In this document: in pieces, positions 54,008-63,332 of the stretch | Position numbering within the stretch: the first letter of the stretch is position 1 | Layout: the number at the start of each line of letters is the position of its first letter | Origin: Pyruvatibacter sp. | Lineage (GTDB): Bacteria > Pseudomonadota > Alphaproteobacteria > CGMCC-115125 | Length of the DNA: 64,000 bases | Direction of reading: 5' to 3' | Assembly (NCBI RefSeq): GCF_040219635.1 | Contig: NZ_JAVJSC010000009.1 | Location: 186,001-250,000, forward strand | Program-made: the position numbers and the translations under genes | The notes under the pieces: model-generated | Seen by the model: only the letters and a program-made list of their open reading frames with translations | Databases searched by the model: none | What the model was told of the DNA's origin: nothing

Positions 54008-54403
54008 TTATATCCGTCCTGATTTCGTCAGCCTTGATTGCATCGCCCACATGAGGGGCGTTGGAATGAGTTCCAAGAGGATCACGGCGACGATAGCCAG
54101 ATCAGGGGAATAGTGAACCAGCGCCCCCGCCCGGACCACACCTCCAATGAATAGCGCTGACAGCAGAAACCGGAACAAGGCGGTTTCGGACGGCCGCCAC
54201 GCTACGTAGAAAAATCCCAGCGCTGTTGAAGCCCAGATCGCAGCAATAAATCTGTGAGAATTGTCCTCGAACGGATCCGTAATGCCATCATAAGGTTCCA
54301 AAAAAGCGCTGACGCCCGTTGCACCTGCGATGAGGCCGTACAGAACGAGAAGCACCCGTATAAACAATAGCATCTGCCCTTCGGACAACCATGTTCTCTT
54401 CAC
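54008..54403 (-). CDS. DUF4345-family small membrane protein
   Basis: 131 aa with four hydrophobic segments and the motif NSHRFIAAIWASTALGFFYV typical of DUF4345. It starts with GTG and has AAGGA about ten bases upstream. The function is unknown. It lies downstream of the TetR gene (about 70 bases) in the same direction and may be controlled by it. Base use is A/T-richer than the chromosome core. Confidence 0.8.
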   Translation of the reverse strand: MKRTWLSEGQMLLFIRVLLVLYGLIAGATGVSAFLEPYDGITDPFEDNSHRFIAAIWASTALGFFYVAWRPSETALFRFLLSALFIGGVVRAGALVHYSPDLAIVAVILLELIPTPLMWAMQSRLTKSGRI

Positions 54404-54472
54404 CTTGTCAGTCCTTCTGCTAGGGCCAGATTCTAATCACAGTTGGGGAAAAAAGGGGGTCATTTCACCGCG

Positions 54473-55081
54473 TCAGGCTATTTGGCCCAGGGCTAGTCTA
54501 AGAATATCTCGTGACAGGACGCGATCATCGCCTCTTGCATCCCTCATCATTGTCAAATTCATCTGTGCGTCGATATAGGCTGCCAACAGTTGAACGTTGG
54601 TATCGCTGGTTAGAGAGCCATTTTCTTTGCAGCGATCTAGCCAACTGACATATGCATTCAACTTCCAAGCATGAACCCTCTCGATCACCTTCGCAGTGTC
54701 TTGACCGATGTGGTCAACCGCGCTCCGAATTTTCACGAGCAGACAGCCTTCGGGAATACCCCTCTCTACCCGTTCATTGGTCATCTTCGATGCAAAGTCT
54801 TCCAATGTCTTTTGGAAGGGGTCGTTGCTTTCAAGGACTTTGAAAATCGGTACGAAAGCGGTCTCGAAGTACTTCTGCAAGCTCGCCGCTAGCAGCCCGT
54901 CTTCACCACCAAATTCACGATAAAGGCTCGGCCTGGAAACCTCAGCGCGCTTGCATACGTCGTTCAACGAAACAGCTGCCGGACCGTCCTGCCAAAACGC
55001 CATCATTGAAACGTTCAGCACATGCTCACGATCAAAGGTCTTGGGACGGCCTCTTTTTTTTGCCGCAGTTTGAATCGTCAT
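54473..55081 (-). CDS. TetR/AcrR-family transcriptional regulator
   Basis: 202 aa from the ATG at 55079-55081; a GTG four codons upstream is also possible. The N-terminal basic stretch KKRGRPKTFDREHVL leads to the helix-turn-helix SLNDVCKRAEVSRPSLYREF. The C-terminal domain (TetR_C type, EGCLLVKIRSAVDH) would bind a small molecule. It is divergent from the SDR gene, the usual layout for a repressor and its target. A CTGTCCG direct repeat (55096, 55131) lies between them. Confidence 0.92.
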   Translation of the reverse strand: MTIQTAAKKRGRPKTFDREHVLNVSMMAFWQDGPAAVSLNDVCKRAEVSRPSLYREFGGEDGLLAASLQKYFETAFVPIFKVLESNDPFQKTLEDFASKMTNERVERGIPEGCLLVKIRSAVDHIGQDTAKVIERVHAWKLNAYVSWLDRCKENGSLTSDTNVQLLAAYIDAQMNLTMMRDARGDDRVLSRDILRLALGQIA

Positions 55082-55174
55082 AATAAAATACACGTCTGTC
55101 CGTTATTGTGTTTCCGATTTTTATAACATACTGTCCGAAATTAAACCACGACAGAAAACAGACGGGAATATGGG
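55082..55174. promoter_or_regulatory. Divergent promoter region between TetR gene and SDR gene
   Basis: A/T-rich gap holding CTGTCCG twice (55096-55102, 55131-55137) and an inverted pair CGTCTGT (55093-55099) / ACAGACG (55158-55164). These are candidate operator elements for the TetR regulator. No single clear palindrome stands out. Confidence 0.45.
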
Positions 55175-56098
55175 ATGTCAAAAGAGCGAATTGCCATCAT
55201 CGGGGCGACGGGATTGGTGGGCCGAACGCTCTACGATATCGTAGACAAAAGCCTGTATGAGATCGCCGTTATTGGGCGCTCGGTGAAGAAATTGCGTGCC
55301 ATCTTTCCAGATGCGATCGACCATATGAACTGGGATGGCTTTAAGGAAAGCGAAGCCAAAAACTACTCCGCCATAGTCAACCTTGCCGGGTCGGGCGTGT
55401 CGGAACAGAAATGGACCAACGCTTATAAACAAGAGATGTGTGACAGTCGGATTGGAGCCACAGAAATCTGCGTCGATCTGTGCGCCAGGAACTCTGACAT
55501 TCATCTGATCAATGCGTCTGCGGTCAGCGCCTACGGGTTTTATACTGAACCCTTCATCCGATTTACGGAAGATAACACCGACGCCCGCAAAGGTATCGCT
55601 TTCTTGCAGTCCCTGATTGATGTTTGGGAGGAAACAGCGTTGCTGGCCGAGAACACGGGCAATTCTGTTGCACTTCTGAGGACTGGCGTCGTCTTTGATG
55701 CATCGGAAGGTCCGCTTCCGCAGATCATGAAGCCATTCAAGATGTTCGTTGGCGGCAAGATCGGTTCAGGGCGTCAGATGATGTCTTGGATAAGCCTCGA
55801 AGATGAAGCGCGAGCGATCAACTTCTTATTGGCGAACAGACATATCACAGGGCCAATCAATTGCACCTCACCCGGCGCGTGCACCAATGCCGAGTTTGCA
55901 AAAGCACTTGGCAAAGCCCTCAGGAAGCCAAGCTTCTTTCCAACCCCCGCACTTATCATCCGCGCCACAATGGGACAAATGGGCGACGAGTTGATCGTTA
56001 AGGGTCAGCACGTATTTCCGAAAAAGCTATTGGATTCAGGGTTTCAGTTTAAACATGAAACGATCAATGCCTACCTGAGTGACGCGGTCGCAAGATGA
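55175..56098 (+). CDS. TIGR01777/YfcH-type SDR epimerase-like protein
   Basis: 307 aa. The Rossmann motif is IAIIGATGLVGRTLYDIV, the active region NASAVSAYGFY (Tyr retained), and the C-terminal DUF1731-like part ends TPALIIRATMGQMGDELIVK. This atypical short-chain dehydrogenase family has no settled substrate. It is divergently placed from a TetR gene and is the likely regulated target. It is the last gene before the tRNA-Lys boundary. Confidence 0.9.
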   Translation: MSKERIAIIGATGLVGRTLYDIVDKSLYEIAVIGRSVKKLRAIFPDAIDHMNWDGFKESEAKNYSAIVNLAGSGVSEQKWTNAYKQEMCDSRIGATEICVDLCARNSDIHLINASAVSAYGFYTEPFIRFTEDNTDARKGIAFLQSLIDVWEETALLAENTGNSVALLRTGVVFDASEGPLPQIMKPFKMFVGGKIGSGRQMMSWISLEDEARAINFLLANRHITGPINCTSPGACTNAEFAKALGKALRKPSFFPTPALIIRATMGQMGDELIVKGQHVFPKKLLDSGFQFKHETINAYLSDAVAR

Positions 56099-56281
56099 CC
56101 AATTTGCGGAGTTGTGAATAACAACTTGAAGCATACTCACCACCTAGCAGGCATTTGACGAGCCCCTGATGACGCCAGGAAAATAAGAACGTTTGACACC
56201 TAGTCTGACAGGCAGTTTGACACGTACCCGCTACGTTCCACGAAGGAAACTGCTAAGATGTTGTTTGTGTTGCGGTTTTCT

Positions 56282-56357
<76 letters not shown>

Positions 56358-56592
56358 ATTCAGTCAGACGCGTTTATTGTGCGTCGGTACCTAAGCCAAA
56401 TACCGATAATGCACACCATCGGCTGCATGAATGAGGCCGGGTAATAGCAAACACCGTATGCGGGGGCAACCGGCAATAGCATCACCTCAAGACCCCACCC
56501 TGCGGGTTTTTTGGTGCCAGCGGTACACTCAAACAGTCCTGTGAGGTATCCTTGCTTCAGGAAAAGGAGGGAACCGGACGAGGAGAAAACCA

Positions 56593-56889
56593 TTGGCAGG
56601 CCAAAACATTAACAATACCGACGGACCAGGCCCGTCAGTAAAAGACAAAAAAACGTATGAAAGCTTGCGCGATGACGGTGCCAGCAAGGAAAAGGCTGCC
56701 CGCATTGCCAATGCGAAGGCAAGTGCCAGAAAAAGCAATCGCCAGGATCCCTCACGTAAAGGTGGCTTACAGCCGCCCTACGACCAATGGACGAAAAGTG
56801 ATCTGTATGACCGGGCCAAAGAGCTTGGCATTGAAGGTCGTTCATCCATGACCAAGAAGGAGTTGATAAACGCACTGCGCGCCCGCTGA
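56593..56889 (+). CDS. Small Rho_N/DUF7218-like basic protein
   Basis: 98 aa starting at a TTG (56593) preceded by GACGAGGAG; no ATG fits. The N-terminal part is polar and basic (SLRDDGASKEKAARIANAKA). The C-terminal part WTKSDLYDRAKELGIEGRSS followed by MTKKELINALR is a Rho-termination-factor N-terminal (SAP-like) helix-extended-loop-helix, a nucleic-acid-binding element. Such small proteins are often seen with stress genes. The function is unknown. Confidence 0.82.
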   Translation: MAGQNINNTDGPGPSVKDKKTYESLRDDGASKEKAARIANAKASARKSNRQDPSRKGGLQPPYDQWTKSDLYDRAKELGIEGRSSMTKKELINALRAR

Positions 56890-56944
56890 GGTGTCGCCGG
56901 GCTGTGAGCCCGGCACCGGCGTAGGCAAAAGGGGCTTACATCAC

Positions 56945-57349
56945 ATGACACAATATCTTCCCGTTTATTTTATCACCGCCGTTGTCTTCTTGGTGCTGGA
57001 TTATGTCTGGCTTGGCCATGTAGCGCGCGACTATTACGCACGCGAGTTGGGCGACCTTATGCGCGATACGCCCAATTTTGTGGTAGCGGGCCTGTTTTAC
57101 GCGATATACGCCGCCGGCATTGTTCTGTTCGCGGTGCTGCCTGCGCAAAACGCGGGAAGCTGGCAAGTGGCCGCCGCTTTGGGCGCGTGCCTTGGCTTCC
57201 TGGCCTATGGCACCTATGACGCGACCAATTTGGCCACCATTAAGGGCTGGCCTGTTGCAATGTCATTCGTAGATGTCACCTGGGGCACTGTATTGACCGC
57301 AACAAGCGCAAGCATTGCGTATCTCATCACAGCAGCGATCCGGTCTTAG
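56945..57349 (+). CDS. DUF2177-family membrane protein
   Basis: 134 aa from the ATG at 56945; the longer open frame from 56891 reads through the gap after the previous gene and is rejected. Four membrane segments are present, with the family's LDYVWLGHVARDYY, YGTYDATNLATIKGWP and DVTWGTVLTATSA. The function is unknown. It follows the Rho_N-like gene after about 55 bases. Confidence 0.9.
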   Translation: MTQYLPVYFITAVVFLVLDYVWLGHVARDYYARELGDLMRDTPNFVVAGLFYAIYAAGIVLFAVLPAQNAGSWQVAAALGACLGFLAYGTYDATNLATIKGWPVAMSFVDVTWGTVLTATSASIAYLITAAIRS

Positions 57350-57417
57350 CACCGCCCCCGGCCTGGCGCAGCACATACCGCAGCACTTACTTTGACACAG
57401 CTTTAAAGGAGAGCATC

Positions 57418-58515
57418 ATGGTAAACACGCCCACCGTATCAATGATTTTTGACGACCTCAGCGCTCTCGGCGAGGACGTGACGAGCCTCTACTTGCCCCG
57501 CCCGCCTATCGCTCAGGGTTTGGAGAAGTGGCGTATTTTGAAAAAAAATGCAGTGGCAACTCTGGAAGAAAGTGCGCCGGACGCCCCTAAACTGATCGAA
57601 GAACTTTCACGCCTTGAACTATCGGATTTTCACGGCCTTGGCCTCGCCCTGTTTGCAGCAGCGGATGAAGTCAAGATCATGCACTTGACCCATCGTCCGT
57701 TACCGATACTCAAAACCCGCGGTAGCGCATTGATGCTGCCCGCCCTTGCTGACAACAGCAGCACGCGGGCACGCTGGGTTGCCATTATTGATCGCGACAC
57801 ACCACGGCTCGTGGTGGTCAACGGTAGCGAGGTGGACGATCACACTTCGAGCCTTGACCACATGACATACGAACGGGTGGCCAAAATCCGCGACGAGCAA
57901 TCAAACGTGATGTTCCATTCAATCGCACGCGGCGGCATTTCTGCCGGAGATACAGGCACCGCCTTTCACGCGCTTGGCACCGGCAGTGATGAGGAAGAAG
58001 AAAAGGCAGAAGACGACTTTTATCGAAGCTTCGCAAAGGCCGTAGAAGCCGCTGTTCCACCGAATACGGATCATGTTGTTCTTGCGGGCGATCCCAGGCG
58101 CACGGGCCGTTGCGCACAGCATTTCAAGCGACTTCAAACGCAGCAGATGCATGGTGCGGGCGAGGCGCTGGAAGACAAGAACCTCGCACATTCCGTTCAG
58201 GAACTGCCACATGTTGAGGAACACCCCCCCGAGGGCCGGTCAAACCGGGGCGGAAAAGATCTCGAAACGCCATCTGGGCTCAGTGCGGCAGCTAAACAGG
58301 GCCGCGTTGCAACACTATCCATCGATCTTCATGCCTGCGGACTGGATTTAGACAACGCCGATGAGCACACCAAAATACGCATGTGGCACGACGTGCCAAA
58401 CGTGTCCGCGCTGGACGAGGTAGCCCGCTCGGCACTGACAACGGGCGCAACCCTGGATTTTCAGGTTAACGGTAGCGGCCAGCAGGTATCAGGTACCGCG
58501 CGCTGGGCAGTATAG
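57418..58515 (+). CDS. Probable baeRF-family protein (bacterial eRF1-like fold)
   Basis: 365 aa, cytosolic, acidic in the middle (GSDEEEEKAEDDFYRSFAKA). The pattern HLTHRPLPILKTRGSALMLP, then VVLAGDPRRTGRCAQHFKRL, then GLSAAAKQGRVATLSID resembles bacterial relatives of archaeo-eukaryotic release factor 1. Some of these bind ribosomes; others are of unknown role. AAAGGAGAG precedes the ATG. The call rests on overall resemblance and needs a profile search. It follows DUF2177 after about 70 bases. Confidence 0.6.
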   Translation: MVNTPTVSMIFDDLSALGEDVTSLYLPRPPIAQGLEKWRILKKNAVATLEESAPDAPKLIEELSRLELSDFHGLGLALFAAADEVKIMHLTHRPLPILKTRGSALMLPALADNSSTRARWVAIIDRDTPRLVVVNGSEVDDHTSSLDHMTYERVAKIRDEQSNVMFHSIARGGISAGDTGTAFHALGTGSDEEEEKAEDDFYRSFAKAVEAAVPPNTDHVVLAGDPRRTGRCAQHFKRLQTQQMHGAGEALEDKNLAHSVQELPHVEEHPPEGRSNRGGKDLETPSGLSAAAKQGRVATLSIDLHACGLDLDNADEHTKIRMWHDVPNVSALDEVARSALTTGATLDFQVNGSGQQVSGTARWAV

Positions 58516-58545
58516 CCCGGACGTGTCGGTACCGGAGGAGTGCTG

Positions 58546-59694
58546 CTAAAGAATGCCCCCGCCGCGCGGCAGCTCCTGATTGCGATGCACGTAGATGCTC
58601 ATCAGCAGGCCAAAGCCCGCGAGGATCACGAGCATGGCCGAGCCACCATATGAAACCAGCGGCAAGGGCACACCCACCACAGGGATAAGCCCCATCACCA
58701 TGGCCACGTTGATGAACACATAGAGGAAAAAGTTGACGCCGAGCGCTGCCACCAGCAACCGGCCGAACTGGTTTCGCGCACCCATGGCCACCATCATGAT
58801 GAAGCCCAGCAGCGCTGCATAAAGCGCCATCAGCGTCATTCCGCCCATCAGGCCGAGTTCTTCTGACAGCATCACAAAAATAAAATCGGTCTGCTTTTCG
58901 GGCAGAAAGTTCAGGTGGCTCTGGGTGCCTTCCATAAAGCCCTTGCCCCACACCCCGCCGGAGCCAAGGGCAATCTTGGCCTGCGTTGTATGATACCCCG
59001 CACCTAAAGGGTCACGCGACGGATCCAGGAACGTAAACACCCGCTCGCGCTGATACGGCAGCAGAAAGTATTGCCAGCCGATGGGTATGGCGACCATGAC
59101 CGCAGCGCCCGCCGCTACAATATAGCGCCACGACAGGCCCGCCATAAATATGACCGAAACGCCAACAACGGACAGCAGCAGCGCTGTACCAAGATCAGGC
59201 TGACGTAAAACCAGCGCCACCGGCAAGGCGATGAATGCAAGCGCAGGCAGCATATAAAGCGGATGCGATACCCTGTCCTGCTCAAGCATGTGGTAGTAGC
59301 GCGCAAGGGCCAGCGCGAGCGTGATTTTCATAAGTTCCGACGGCTGAAGCTGAATGAAGCCCAGGTTGATCCAGCGTGTTGCGCCCATGCCCGTGGTGCC
59401 CGCAACCTCAACAGCAATCAGCAGCACAAGTGCAAAGCCATATGCGGGATAGGCAAGCTGCAGCCACAGCCTCGGATCCACCAGGGCGAACACCAGTAAA
59501 ATGCCCATGCCAAGGCCAAACCGCACCATCTGCCGTGACGCCCATGGATCAAAGCTACCGTCTGCAGCCGAGTACAACATGGCAAAACCAAATGATGCGA
59601 TGGCGGTAACCAGCAGCAAAAAGCCCCAGTTTATTTCATACAGCTTATCAATCAGGCTCAGCCGGCCTGAACGCGATATGGCTTCGAGAACCAT
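58546..59694 (-). CDS. rodA: Rod-shape-determining SEDS glycosyltransferase RodA
   Basis: 382 aa with about ten membrane helices. SEDS marks include AGYHTTQAKIALGSGGVWGK, FLPEKQTDFIFVMLSEELG and VVGVPLPLVSYGGSAML. It polymerises lipid II into glycan strands of the side wall, working with PBP2. The ATG overlaps the mrdA stop by one base. It ends the mre operon. Confidence 0.97.
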   Translation of the reverse strand: MVLEAISRSGRLSLIDKLYEINWGFLLLVTAIASFGFAMLYSAADGSFDPWASRQMVRFGLGMGILLVFALVDPRLWLQLAYPAYGFALVLLIAVEVAGTTGMGATRWINLGFIQLQPSELMKITLALALARYYHMLEQDRVSHPLYMLPALAFIALPVALVLRQPDLGTALLLSVVGVSVIFMAGLSWRYIVAAGAAVMVAIPIGWQYFLLPYQRERVFTFLDPSRDPLGAGYHTTQAKIALGSGGVWGKGFMEGTQSHLNFLPEKQTDFIFVMLSEELGLMGGMTLMALYAALLGFIMMVAMGARNQFGRLLVAALGVNFFLYVFINVAMVMGLIPVVGVPLPLVSYGGSAMLVILAGFGLLMSIYVHRNQELPRGGGIL

Positions 59695-61604
59695 CAGCCC
59701 CGCCCCTTCGCCACGCCATCGCCCAAATCAGTCACATCTCGTCCGTGTACGGATTGCTCATAGGCGGCAAGCGCCATCGGGTCACGGGTCAGGACGCGGG
59801 TCATGACGTCCTTGGCTACAGGCGCTGCCGCCGCGCTGCCACCGCCCCCATGATCGACGATCACGCTGATGGCGTAGCGCGGGTTGGCAACAGGGCCGTA
59901 CCCCACAAACAGCGCATGGTCGCGAAACCGCCAGGGAAGATCCTCGTTCTGCGTTACACCGCGTGCGCGCTCCTCACGCGAGATACGGCGCACCAGAGCG
60001 GTGCCGGTTTTACCCGCCATGGCAAGGCCCTCCAGCGGCAGACGCGAGCGAAACGCAGTGCCGCCGGGAATGTTCACCACAGCATCCATGCCCCGTTGAA
60101 TGACCTCCATGTTTTCAGGTGCAATGCCCATTGGCACCGCCTGCGGAGCCGGGCGCGCGCGACCGCCGACCGACCGCACAAGCCACGGGCGCACAGCCTT
60201 GCCCCCATTGGCAAACCGCGCTGACATGGTGGCAAGCTGCACCGGCGTGGTCAGCAGATAGCCCTGGCCGATGGCGGCGTTCAGCGTTTCGCCCTGCTGC
60301 CAGGGAATGCCGGTGGTGGCGCGCTTCCAGCCGCGTGACGGCACGAGGCCGGGTTTTTCACCCGCCATATCCATTGCCACCTGATCGCCAAGGCCGAAGC
60401 GTCGTGACATCTCCTCAATTTTGTCTATCCCGACACGCTTGCTCAGTTCATAAAAATACACGTTGCAGGATTGTTGAATGGCCTGGACCATATTCACCGG
60501 GCCATGCCCGCCACGCTTCCAGCAATGAAAATCATGGCTGCCCAGCGTCACCTTGCCGCCGCAGTTAACGAGCCGCTGCGGGGTCATGGCACCCGCTTCA
60601 AGAGCGGCCAGTGCTACAATCATTTTGTAAGTCGAACCCGGCGGGTACTGACCCGCCAGCGTCTTGTTGACCAGTGGGTTCAGTTCGTTGTTGGTCAGCC
60701 CATCCCACTCCGCCTGGCTCAGCCCCACATTGAACAGGTTGGGATCAAACCCCGGCGCAGACACGATGGCGACAAGCTCGCCGGAATGCACATCCATGAC
60801 CACCACAGACGCGCTCTCGCCGCGCACACGCTCGGTGGCAAAACGCTGAATATCCATGTCGAGGGTCAGCACCACTTCGTCGCCGGGCGTACCGGGCACT
60901 TTAGCCAACTCGCGAATGACACGGCCAAACGCATTTACTTCGACGCGGCTGTTGCCCGCGCGCCCGCGAAGTTCGGATTCAAGCAGTCGCTCAACACCTG
61001 ACCGCCCGACGCGAAAACCCGGCAATTGCAGCAACGGGTCGTTCGCTCCTTCAAGGTCGCTATCAGACACAGCCGCCACATAGCCCACCACATGCGCCAG
61101 ATCCTCTCCATACGGATAATGCCGTGTGTCACCCACTTCAGGCTGTAGACCAGGCAGGTCCGGCGTATGGATATTGATCTCGGCGAAGTCTTCCCACTCC
61201 AGGTTTTCCGCAACCGTCAGCGGAACAAAACCACGTTTCTGGCTTACATCCTTCAGGATGCGTTTGCGCGTTCGCTCCGTGATCGGAATAATGTCGGACA
61301 GCTTGTCGAGAGTTGCCTCCACATCGTCGGTTTGCTCCGGAATAAGCACGACACGGAAGTTTTGCCGGTTGGTGGCCAGTTTCTTGCCAAACCTGTCCAC
61401 CACCTCGCCACGCAACGGCGGCAGCAGCCGGACATTGACGCGGTTCTCCTCAGCCAAAATCTCATACTGCTGGCTCTCGATCACCTGCAGGTAATACATC
61501 CGGCCCGCCAGCACGGCGAACAACGCAAGTTGCCCACCGCCCAGAATGGCCGCCCGGCGGCTGAACAGTTTTTGCTTGTCGGCATCACGATCATCAAGCG
61601 CCAT
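59694..61604 (-). CDS. mrdA: Penicillin-binding protein 2 (MrdA)
   Basis: 636 aa. A cytoplasmic tail and one membrane helix (AILGGGQLALFAVLAGRMY) are followed by the PBP dimer domain (RLLPPLRGEVVDRFGKKLA) and the transpeptidase domain. Active-site motifs are STYK (GQYPPGSTYKMI), SCN (IQQSCNVYF) and KTGT (MAGKTGTALV). It cross-links peptidoglycan during elongation with RodA. It lies ten bases after mreD. Confidence 0.97.
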   Translation of the reverse strand: MALDDRDADKQKLFSRRAAILGGGQLALFAVLAGRMYYLQVIESQQYEILAEENRVNVRLLPPLRGEVVDRFGKKLATNRQNFRVVLIPEQTDDVEATLDKLSDIIPITERTRKRILKDVSQKRGFVPLTVAENLEWEDFAEINIHTPDLPGLQPEVGDTRHYPYGEDLAHVVGYVAAVSDSDLEGANDPLLQLPGFRVGRSGVERLLESELRGRAGNSRVEVNAFGRVIRELAKVPGTPGDEVVLTLDMDIQRFATERVRGESASVVVMDVHSGELVAIVSAPGFDPNLFNVGLSQAEWDGLTNNELNPLVNKTLAGQYPPGSTYKMIVALAALEAGAMTPQRLVNCGGKVTLGSHDFHCWKRGGHGPVNMVQAIQQSCNVYFYELSKRVGIDKIEEMSRRFGLGDQVAMDMAGEKPGLVPSRGWKRATTGIPWQQGETLNAAIGQGYLLTTPVQLATMSARFANGGKAVRPWLVRSVGGRARPAPQAVPMGIAPENMEVIQRGMDAVVNIPGGTAFRSRLPLEGLAMAGKTGTALVRRISREERARGVTQNEDLPWRFRDHALFVGYGPVANPRYAISVIVDHGGGGSAAAAPVAKDVMTRVLTRDPMALAAYEQSVHGRDVTDLGDGVAKGRG

Positions 61605-61614
61605 CAGGTATCCC

Positions 61615-62124
61615 TCATGCCGCCGGGGCCAGCGCCGTCAGTTGACGGTTGACCCTGGTGAGAACAAAAGACACCGGCGGATAAACAAGAGCGGTGATCG
61701 CCGCCTGCATTGCCAGTGGCAGCGGATTGACTGCAAACCCGTAATGCACGGACGCGCCAAACCAGAGCACCACAGCCGAAATGGCGCAGATAACAGCAAA
61801 GCCAAGCCACAGGGTAGAAAACCCCCGGCCAACAAGCATCAGCCGTTGCGTGTGCGTAAGCCCGTAAGCTGCAAGCAACATAACCGTGTACAGACCAATA
61901 GGACCGCCTGACACAATGTCCTGCAACAAGCCGACAAAGAACACCGCCCATGGTGGGAAGAATTCAGGCCGGTGGACAGCAAAGAAATAGGCCACCACCA
62001 GCGTAAACACAGGCGCAATCGTTCCGCCCGTGCCTATACCGACCGGCACAAGCGACAAGAATATACCGATAAGCGACAGCCCTACCGGCACCGCAATCCA
62101 GAATACCTGCGATACATCCCGCAT
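61615..62124 (-). CDS. mreD: Rod-shape-determining protein MreD
   Basis: 169 aa with about five membrane helices; FFPPWAVFFVGLLQDIVSGG is the family's conserved Asp-containing stretch. It bridges MreC and the elongation enzymes. It starts two bases after mreC. Identity rests on the motif and on its position between mreC and mrdA. Confidence 0.94.
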   Translation of the reverse strand: MRDVSQVFWIAVPVGLSLIGIFLSLVPVGIGTGGTIAPVFTLVVAYFFAVHRPEFFPPWAVFFVGLLQDIVSGGPIGLYTVMLLAAYGLTHTQRLMLVGRGFSTLWLGFAVICAISAVVLWFGASVHYGFAVNPLPLAMQAAITALVYPPVSFVLTRVNRQLTALAPAA

Positions 62125-62126
62125 GG

Positions 62127-63173
62127 CTATTCCCCTTGCGGAGCTGAATCGACGGCAGCATTCCCGATAGCAGGCGGCCCGGCGCGCGCCGCATCGGTGC
62201 CTGCAGCCGCCCCCGGCTCGCCTGCCCGCTCAACCAGCTGATCGGCAGCCGCTGGTTCGTCACCGGGCAGTTTCGGTGCCACGTCCTCTCCAATTGTTTC
62301 TCTGGCAGCGTCTTCGGCGGCCGCCTCTTCATCCGTGTCCGCTACAACACGCGTCGGGAATTCATATTTGAGAACCCTTACGGCGCTGGTGCGGTCAAAC
62401 TCCGAGTTGGTTTGCAGGCGCGGGCTGCCATCGCTTGCCAGCACCACAATGCCAACCGGCAGGCCCGGCGGCATCAACCCGCCATGCCCGGACGTCACAA
62501 TCCGGTCGCCCGGCGACAACGCTGCTTCAGGCGGCAAAAAATCAATGCGCGGAAACCGGCTATTATCACCCACCGCAATGGCCCGGTAGCCGGAAGGCTC
62601 AACACGCACCGGCACGCGGCTGTTAAGGTCGGTCAGCAGCAGCACCCGCGAGGCTGTGGCCCCGGTGCTGACAACACGGCCTATCAGTCCCTCGTCGTCA
62701 ACCACCGCCTGCCCCGGCTCCACACCGTCCGCAGCCGGAACATTGACAATAAAGGCATGTACAAACGGCCCGCCGCTGTCGCCAATGATGTTGCCGGTGG
62801 CATATTCAATGCTTGGCTCAACCGCGACATCCAGCAACGCTTCAAAGCGCGCCACGCGGCGTTCCAGAGCCCGCGCCTGCTCGCGCCAGACTTTCAGTTC
62901 TTCGTTCTCAGCGCGCAGGCGGGCGTTTTCTTCAAACACATAGGCGTATTCATCTGTTGAGGCGATGAAGTTACGTACAGCCGCCACCGGGCGCGAAGTC
63001 ACCTCAAGCAGCGGCGCAGACAGGTCGGTTATCACCTGGCGGGTCTGGTCCACGAGGTAGCTCTCAGCCCGCCCGACCAATAATACCGAAGCAAAGGTAA
63101 GCGCGAGCACCAGCGACAACCGGTGCGACGACACCCGAAACGGTAACTTGACCCTGTTGGTCGGTTCCCTCAC
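62127..63173 (-). CDS. mreC: Rod-shape-determining protein MreC
   Basis: 348 aa. A membrane anchor (LSLVLALTFASVLLVGRAES) is followed by a coiled coil (EENARLRAENEELKVWREQA) and the beta-barrel domain (VVDDEGLIGRVVSTGATASR, IVTSGHGGLMPPGLPVGIV). A C-terminal extension of about 85 residues is rich in Ala, Glu, Pro and Asp and is probably disordered. MreC scaffolds PBP2 in the periplasm. Confidence 0.95.
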   Translation of the reverse strand: MREPTNRVKLPFRVSSHRLSLVLALTFASVLLVGRAESYLVDQTRQVITDLSAPLLEVTSRPVAAVRNFIASTDEYAYVFEENARLRAENEELKVWREQARALERRVARFEALLDVAVEPSIEYATGNIIGDSGGPFVHAFIVNVPAADGVEPGQAVVDDEGLIGRVVSTGATASRVLLLTDLNSRVPVRVEPSGYRAIAVGDNSRFPRIDFLPPEAALSPGDRIVTSGHGGLMPPGLPVGIVVLASDGSPRLQTNSEFDRTSAVRVLKYEFPTRVVADTDEEAAAEDAARETIGEDVAPKLPGDEPAAADQLVERAGEPGAAAGTDAARAGPPAIGNAAVDSAPQGE

Positions 63174-63332
63174 TGCACCTGCCTCTTGGGCGGCGGGCTT
63201 ATGCGCCCGCGCAGCCCATCGCCAATTTCCCCGTTAAAGCGCCCCCACGCTTAATTCAGCAGTTAAGCTAATGCCTTGGGATAACAGCATTATTAACGCC
63301 AACCGGCAATATGCAGGTCTGGCGGCCTAACT

